DNA of 64,000 nucleotides from Thermoplasmatales archaeon. Lineage in GTDB: Archaea > Thermoplasmatota > E2 > UBA202 > JdFR-43. The stretch covers positions 186,001 through 250,000 of the forward strand of contig JACIWA010000001.1 in NCBI GenBank assembly GCA_014361195.1, given 5' to 3'. Made by a program: the position numbers and the translations under genes. Under the pieces are notes generated by a model. The model was not told the origin of the DNA and did no database searches. It saw nothing but the letters and a program-made list of their open reading frames with translations. Positions 59,656 to 64,000 of this stretch are shown here, piece after piece. The number at the start of each line of letters is the position of its first letter. The stretch's first letter is position 1.

Positions 59656-61488
59656 TTAAAAATCATGTATCCTTATTTTTCCATCTGATATTCTGCCTTC
59701 TGCAACAAGTGAATATATTGCAAAAACTGGTTCAACTTTTGGTTTCGCATAAACCCTTAAATTATAACCCTCTTTATTTTTTTCATTTACATATATCTTA
59801 ATTTCCACATCCGCATTCTTTACCTTTGCAAATTTTGAAAATTCTTTTCCATATTTTTCAGTTAAATTTTGATTAAAAATCCAGTTTCCATCAATTTCTG
59901 GGTATTCATTAACAACCTTAAAATCTTCAAAGGTTTCAATAAATGGATCTTCATAAAAAGGCATATCTATCTTGAAAGTTGGCAAATAAATGTGTGCCCA
60001 ATCATTGAAATCATATTGACCATTGCTTCCATCAGAATAATCAAAAAGATATTTCCCATCTTTTGAAAAGAACCATGGCTTGTTATAGATATATTGATAA
60101 TTCATCACACTATAATAATCTTTTAGATAGCTATTGTATTCCTTTTCTGACATGCTTGGATATCTATCACCAAATCTTCTGCTCATAATATCTATACCAG
60201 GGAAAACGCCCGGCATAAGGCCGATGGTATGACCTAGCTCATGTAAAACAGTTTTTGCCAGCATAACTCTTATTTCTCTCGGAGTAAATGCAAGTCTCTT
60301 TTTAATTGAATTAAAATCATTGCTTGTATAAATTGTATCAAACTTATTGTAGTTTAAAGGTGTGGCAAATCCTCCGCCGTCCTCCCTTGAGCCAATTATT
60401 ACATATCTAAATATGCCCTTTCTCTCGTCGGGAAAATGGTCGCGATAAAAAGCTAGGATTTGTTTCCCAATAACATCATCCGGATTTTTTATATTGGGTA
60501 AGAGTTCCCCTCCGCCATTCGGATACTGCTTCATCCATCCATCATCAATATAAACATTTATTCCATGGTGTGCAAACCTTTCAATTATCATTTGCTGGGA
60601 TTCTTTATAAAATACATGCTCAATGTCAATAATACCTCTCTTTTCCATTCCATCTGTTTCTATATAAATATCTGGTTGAAACGGATCCGCAAAATATTTT
60701 CTCATCAAATATTCTTCATAATTTGTAAGCCCGTCTATATCTGGATCAAGATTTTTATGCTCATTATAAGTAAAGGGATCATATCCATAACGCCATTCCC
60801 AGGAAGTAGGAATGCCATCATTATCAAAATCCGTTTCTCTATCATCCTCAAGAGGATTTGTTCCCAATATGTTTACTTCTGTCCAATAGGGAATGCCATC
60901 ATTATCAAAATCCGCTTGATAGAGATTAAACCATATTTCATAGTTTTCTCCCAAATAATGCCCCAGCCCATCATTATCTCTCAGACAATCATCTCCTTTC
61001 CATTCGCCAATTCTATAATCATATCTTAACCTTATTTTTTCTTTATCTACTTCTTGCTCCCCAAAAATTCCCTTCTCTATTTCAATAATTGAAATTGTTA
61101 CATCTGAAAATGCCTTTTCTTCCTCAACATCAAAAACCATAACGCTTTCATATCCCGCAGTATCCCAGGTTTCATAAATTCCGCTTTCTCCTATATAACC
61201 TTTAGTGCTCACTTCTCTCCCATCCACAGCAATTTTATAATAAAATGATGGAGCATTTTTCCAGCTTCTTCCATAGCTTAGCATTTTTTCCATCAAGCTT
61301 CTATTTCTTATTCGCAATATCTCCACATAGAGAGCTTGATTTTCCATAGGACTTATTCTATCATCGATAACCTTTCTTTCCTCAGAAGGATGAGGAAATT
61401 TATAAAAAAATAAGATAATGGCTGATATAAGGATTATTAATAAAGCGACAAATGAAATCGCAATAAATGAAATCTTTTTCTTTTTCAT
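59656..61488 (-). CDS. Surface-anchored HExxH metalloprotease with calcium-binding repeats
   Basis: A 610-residue protein. An N-terminal uncleaved-looking anchor (ISFIAISFVALLIILISAII) is followed by a strand-rich region, then Ca-binding DxDxDG repeats of thrombospondin-3 type (DFDNDGIPYWTEV, DFDNDGIPTSWEW, DPDIDGLTNYEEYL), and a peptidase domain with His416 in KTVLHELGHTIGLMPGV. A third metal ligand cannot be placed with certainty since the metzincin HExxHxxGxxH pattern is not complete. DRYPSMSEKEY and YYSVMNYQYIY (Met-turn-like) support a metzincin relative. Probably digests proteins outside the cell. Confidence 0.83.
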   Translation of the reverse strand: MKKKKISFIAISFVALLIILISAIILFFYKFPHPSEERKVIDDRISPMENQALYVEILRIRNRSLMEKMLSYGRSWKNAPSFYYKIAVDGREVSTKGYIGESGIYETWDTAGYESVMVFDVEEEKAFSDVTISIIEIEKGIFGEQEVDKEKIRLRYDYRIGEWKGDDCLRDNDGLGHYLGENYEIWFNLYQADFDNDGIPYWTEVNILGTNPLEDDRETDFDNDGIPTSWEWRYGYDPFTYNEHKNLDPDIDGLTNYEEYLMRKYFADPFQPDIYIETDGMEKRGIIDIEHVFYKESQQMIIERFAHHGINVYIDDGWMKQYPNGGGELLPNIKNPDDVIGKQILAFYRDHFPDERKGIFRYVIIGSREDGGGFATPLNYNKFDTIYTSNDFNSIKKRLAFTPREIRVMLAKTVLHELGHTIGLMPGVFPGIDIMSRRFGDRYPSMSEKEYNSYLKDYYSVMNYQYIYNKPWFFSKDGKYLFDYSDGSNGQYDFNDWAHIYLPTFKIDMPFYEDPFIETFEDFKVVNEYPEIDGNWIFNQNLTEKYGKEFSKFAKVKNADVEIKIYVNEKNKEGYNLRVYAKPKVEPVFAIYSLVAEGRISDGKIRIHDF

Positions 61489-61570
61489 TAAAACAAATAA
61501 ATTTTCCTTTTTTATAGATTACGGATTTAACCAATATAAAGGTTATATATGGATAATAAATACCTCATGA

Positions 61571-62818
61571 ATGTATGAAAAAATAATAGCATTAACAATA
61601 TTTGCTATATGCTATTCGATTGCAATTTCAAGAAAAATAAAAATAGCATATCTTGCAATTGCTTCTGCAATCTTCCTTGTTTTGCTGGGTATTGTACCCG
61701 CAAAATACGCATTTTTTGAAGCAATTAAATGGGATGTTTTGGCAATTTATTGGGGCTTTATGATGGTTTCATATATCTTTTTAGAAAGTGGTATGCCTTC
61801 ACTTATTGCCCATAGAGTAATAAAAAAATTTAAGAAAGAGAAATATGTAATTTTTATTCTATGCGCCATAACAGCTTTTATTTCCTCTTTCATGGAAAAT
61901 GTTGGAGTTGTTCTTATAATGGCTCCTGTTGCAATAGAAGTTGCAAAAAGACTTAAATCAAATCTTTTCTATTATATTGTCCCAATTGCCATAAGTTCAA
62001 ATGTTGCAACAACAGTTACGATGGTTGCGGATCCGCCTTCAATTATACTTGCTATAGAAACAGGAATGAATTTTTTTGATTTTTACTGGTTTTCTAACAG
62101 GGTGAGTATTGGGACATTATCTATTCTCGGAGTTGTTTTCGCTCTGCTTTCCCTTCTATTAATTTTTAGGAAATTGAATAAATCTTTTGAAATGGAGGAT
62201 GAAAAAATAGAAGTTGATTATATTCCTTCAATTATTTTCATCTGCGGTGTTTTAGCGCTCGCAATAGCCCCGTATTTTGGAATAAGAGTTGGAATTGTTG
62301 GTATAATTGTTGGTATAATATCTCTTGCTTTTGGAAGAAGAAAAATAAAAGAAATGATTTTTGAATTTGACTGGAATTCTTTCTTTTTTATAACAGGAAT
62401 ATTTGTTGTTGTTTCCTCTCTTGAACTAACTGGCTTGCTGGGAGATTTTTCAAACTGGTTCGGAAAATTGGGAATAAAAAGCTCAAGCATAATGGTTGCA
62501 ATATTAGTTTGGATTTCCGTTGCAATCTCTTCATTTGTCGATAATGTTCCATATACAATAATCATGATACCTGTATGCAGGCAAATAGCAAGCGTATTAA
62601 ACATTTCTCCTTATCCTCTCCTCTTTGGCATGCTTATAGGCACTGGCATAGGAGGGAACATCACGCCCGTAGGAGCAACCGCAAATGTTTTTGCCTGCGG
62701 AATTCTGGAAAAGAATGGTTATAAAATAAAATTGAAAGAATACCTTAAGATAAGCCTTCCTTTCACAATTGTTGCGGTTGCAACCTCCCATCTCTTACTG
62801 CAACTTTTCTGGCTCTGA
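61571..62818 (+). CDS. ArsB/NhaD-type ion transporter (IT superfamily)
   Basis: A 415-residue membrane protein with about eleven hydrophobic segments. The two inverted halves carry the paired helical-hairpin motifs of the IT superfamily, SSFMENVGVVLIMAPVAIEV and SSFVDNVPYTIIMIPVCRQI, plus GTGIGGNITPVGATANVFAC. That pattern occurs in ArsB arsenite pumps, NhaD Na+/H+ antiporters and CitM-like carriers; the substrate cannot be told. No arsenical gene cluster adjoins it, although a decayed arsC lies 12 kb away. Divergent from the metalloprotease gene across 82 bp. Confidence 0.85.
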   Translation: MYEKIIALTIFAICYSIAISRKIKIAYLAIASAIFLVLLGIVPAKYAFFEAIKWDVLAIYWGFMMVSYIFLESGMPSLIAHRVIKKFKKEKYVIFILCAITAFISSFMENVGVVLIMAPVAIEVAKRLKSNLFYYIVPIAISSNVATTVTMVADPPSIILAIETGMNFFDFYWFSNRVSIGTLSILGVVFALLSLLLIFRKLNKSFEMEDEKIEVDYIPSIIFICGVLALAIAPYFGIRVGIVGIIVGIISLAFGRRKIKEMIFEFDWNSFFFITGIFVVVSSLELTGLLGDFSNWFGKLGIKSSSIMVAILVWISVAISSFVDNVPYTIIMIPVCRQIASVLNISPYPLLFGMLIGTGIGGNITPVGATANVFACGILEKNGYKIKLKEYLKISLPFTIVAVATSHLLLQLFWL

Positions 62819-62893
62819 AGTATTGCAATAACTAAAATTTTGATAGGGAGAAAAATTTAAAAATTGTTAATCAATAATTTTTTTCATAATTGT

Positions 62894-62994
62894 GGCCTGG
62901 GTGGTGTAGCGGTAACATAAGGGACTGTGGATCCCTTGACCCGGGTTCAAAATGCAGCTTGCCTGCAAGTTGCGTGGAAATCCCGGCCCGGGCC
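62894..62994 (+). tRNA. tRNA-His (GUG anticodon) with a 29-nt intron in the T loop
   Basis: Acceptor GCCTGGG (62895-62901) pairs with CCCGGGC (62987-62993), and the extra G at 62894 faces C at 62994, the G-1:C73 mark of tRNA-His. D stem GTGT/ACAT, anticodon arm AGGGA-CTGTGGA-TCCCT (GTG), T stem CCGGG/CCCGG. Removing 62952-62980 gives a normal 7-nt T loop TTCAAAT. A TATA-like TTTAAAAATT lies about 35 bases upstream. CCA is not encoded. Confidence 0.93.
62952..62980 (+). other. BHB-type tRNA intron at position 59/60 of tRNA-His
   Basis: Complete bulge-helix-bulge: outer T stem CCGGG/CCCGG; 3' bulge AAT; four-pair central helix TTCA/TGGA (one U-G pair); 5' bulge AAA; inner helix TGCAGCTTG/CAAGTTGCG closed by CCTG. 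Cutting after the second base of each 3-nt bulge removes exactly 29 nt and leaves a standard T loop. Confidence 0.9.
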
Positions 62995-63033
62995 CTCCCA
63001 AAATTTTTATTTATGTAAATTATAAAGGAAAGA

Positions 63034-64000
63034 ATGATTTTACTTGCCATACTTGACGGATGGGGATATACAAACAATAAAATAGGCAATGCGATTTATT
63101 ATGCAAAGAAGCCAAATCTTGAAAGATACTGGAGAAGCTTTTCTAAAACATTGCTTGGAGCAAGTGGTGAGGATGTTGGCTTACCTTCATGGCTCGCTGG
63201 CAATTCAGAAGTAGGGCATATAAATATAGGAGCGGGAAGAATTGTTGAGCAGGAATCTCTTAAAATTTTGAAAAGCATTGAGAATGGCGATTTTTTTGAA
63301 AATAAGGTTTTAAATGAAGCAATGAAAAGAGCAAAGAAAAGCAGGTTGCATCTAATGGGCTTAATAGGAGATGGAGGAGTTCATTCAATGATGGAGCATT
63401 TATATGGCCTTCTTGAAATGGCAAAAATTAAAGGAGTAAAAGAAGTATATATTCACTCCTTCCTTGATGGAAGAGATACTCCTCCTAAGAGTGCAATTGG
63501 TTATATAAAGCAACTGGAAGATAAAATAAGCGAGATTGGAGTGGGTGAAATAGCGAGCTTAATCGGAAGATATTTTGCAATGGATAGAGACAGAAGATGG
63601 GATAGAATAAAAAAAGCATATGATATGCTTGTAAAGGGGAGGAGGAGAAAAGTAATAAATGCGGAAGAAGGAATAAAAGTAGCCTATATGCAAGGCGAAA
63701 CAGATGAATTTATAAGTCCTACGGTAATAAATGAAAAGGGAAGAATAAAAAATGGAGATGTTGTTATATTCTTCAATTTCCGCCCTGATAGAGCCCGCCA
63801 GCTAACTGAAGTATTTGTAAAGGAAGATTTTAATGCATTTCCTCGCTTGCCAATAAAAGTCCATTTTGTAACTCTAACAAAATACGATACTTCCCTGCCT
63901 GTGCCTTCCGCCTTTGAGAGCCAAATTGTAAATAATACACTCGGTGAAATAATTTCTTTAAACGGGCTAAAGCAAGTTAGGATTGCAGAAACAGAAAAAT
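63034..64000 (+). CDS. gpmI: 2,3-bisphosphoglycerate-independent phosphoglycerate mutase, 5' part
   Basis: Reading starts ATG at 63034 and stays open for 322 codons to the window edge; the gene is cut there. Seen: LLAILDGWGY (first metal site), AGNSEVGHINIGAGRIV with catalytic Ser58, LIGDGGVHSM, HSFLDGRDTPPKSA, GRYFAMDRDRRWDR and VIFFNFRPDRARQLT. These are bacterial-type GpmI features; the archaeal ApgM form lacks them in this arrangement. It should interconvert 3- and 2-phosphoglycerate in gluconeogenesis or glycolysis. It starts 40 bases after the tRNA-His, with AAAGGAAAG as ribosome binding site. Confidence 0.95.
   Translation, partial: MILLAILDGWGYTNNKIGNAIYYAKKPNLERYWRSFSKTLLGASGEDVGLPSWLAGNSEVGHINIGAGRIVEQESLKILKSIENGDFFENKVLNEAMKRAKKSRLHLMGLIGDGGVHSMMEHLYGLLEMAKIKGVKEVYIHSFLDGRDTPPKSAIGYIKQLEDKISEIGVGEIASLIGRYFAMDRDRRWDRIKKAYDMLVKGRRRKVINAEEGIKVAYMQGETDEFISPTVINEKGRIKNGDVVIFFNFRPDRARQLTEVFVKEDFNAFPRLPIKVHFVTLTKYDTSLPVPSAFESQIVNNTLGEIISLNGLKQVRIAETEK

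Noticed and set aside
59656-61488. Metalloprotease as a classical metzincin
   Set aside because: HELGHTIGL is present, but the third His/Asp ligand at the expected position is Pro, so I keep only the general HExxH call.
62894-62994. tRNA-His as a pseudogene broken by a random insertion
   Set aside because: The insertion has a fully paired bulge-helix-bulge motif, and precise removal restores all conserved T-loop bases, which chance would not provide.

Overview
This window is dense, low-GC archaeal DNA. Archaeal markers are ribosomal protein eL15, both RFC clamp-loader subunits, A/V-type ATP synthase subunits B and D, a type IV pilin with a class III signal, MptA, KptA, an MTH1187-family protein, a DUF63 membrane protein and a tRNA gene with a bulge-helix-bulge intron. 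The DUF835 response regulator and the C25 (gingipain-like) peptidase make an uncultured Thermoplasmatota-type euryarchaeote my best guess; that is inference. First genes of transcription units often have a TATA-like box about 25 bp before the start codon (leaderless style), while genes inside operons and secreted-protein genes carry GGAGG-type ribosome binding sites or ATGA overlaps.

Layout. 0-11 kb: start of an amidohydrolase running off the left edge, aminotransferase, orphan PAS/DHp protein, larC-larB, DUF63 protein, PaaK-like ligase, an Lrp-like RAM protein next to a permease-RAM fusion, a purine nucleoside phosphorylase with 6-oxopurine features, YchF-like GTPase and a small regulator operon. 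11.2-16.6 kb: a toxin-antitoxin islet (HEPN/MNT, two near-identical VapBC copies, RelBE, two PIN modules, several relics) that also holds a pilin gene. 16.6-26 kb: cold-shock protein-dcd, PepD dipeptidase, a transglutaminase-fold secreted protein, two paralogous Asp-box secreted proteins, a DUF167 relic, urocanate hydratase and a TtuA-type tRNA thiolase. 26-30.6 kb: a 1502-residue chimeric surface protein. 30.7-41 kb: MTH1187-rfcS-nth operon, C25 peptidase, a histidine kinase/response regulator operon and a LuxE/transglutaminase/HhH/metallo-beta-lactamase operon. 41-47.3 kb: zinc ribbon protein, eL15, a beta-helix surface protein, atpB-atpD plus a 51-residue membrane protein, purH, tRNA-Lys(CUU). 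47.3-49.2 kb: decayed PadR/ABC/ArsC genes. 49.2-64 kb: CBS proteins, pheS, kptA, mptA, gcvT, trxB, rfcL, acs, a secreted metalloprotease, an ArsB/NhaD-type transporter, an intron-containing tRNA-His and the 5' part of gpmI.

Taken together the genes suggest a peptide-using heterotroph: secreted C25 and HExxH proteases, a dipeptidase, HutU, GcvT, an aminotransferase and acetyl-CoA synthetase, with a large investment in surface proteins (Asp-box, beta-helix and OmpL47-like repeats).

The strongest second-look items are the T-loop intron of tRNA-His with a fully base-paired BHB motif, the domain-sized GC-rich segment inside the giant surface-protein gene, the nested and duplicated toxin-antitoxin remnants, the permease-RAM fusion, and the eroded gene cluster next to tRNA-Lys. 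No transposase, CRISPR array or rRNA gene was seen.
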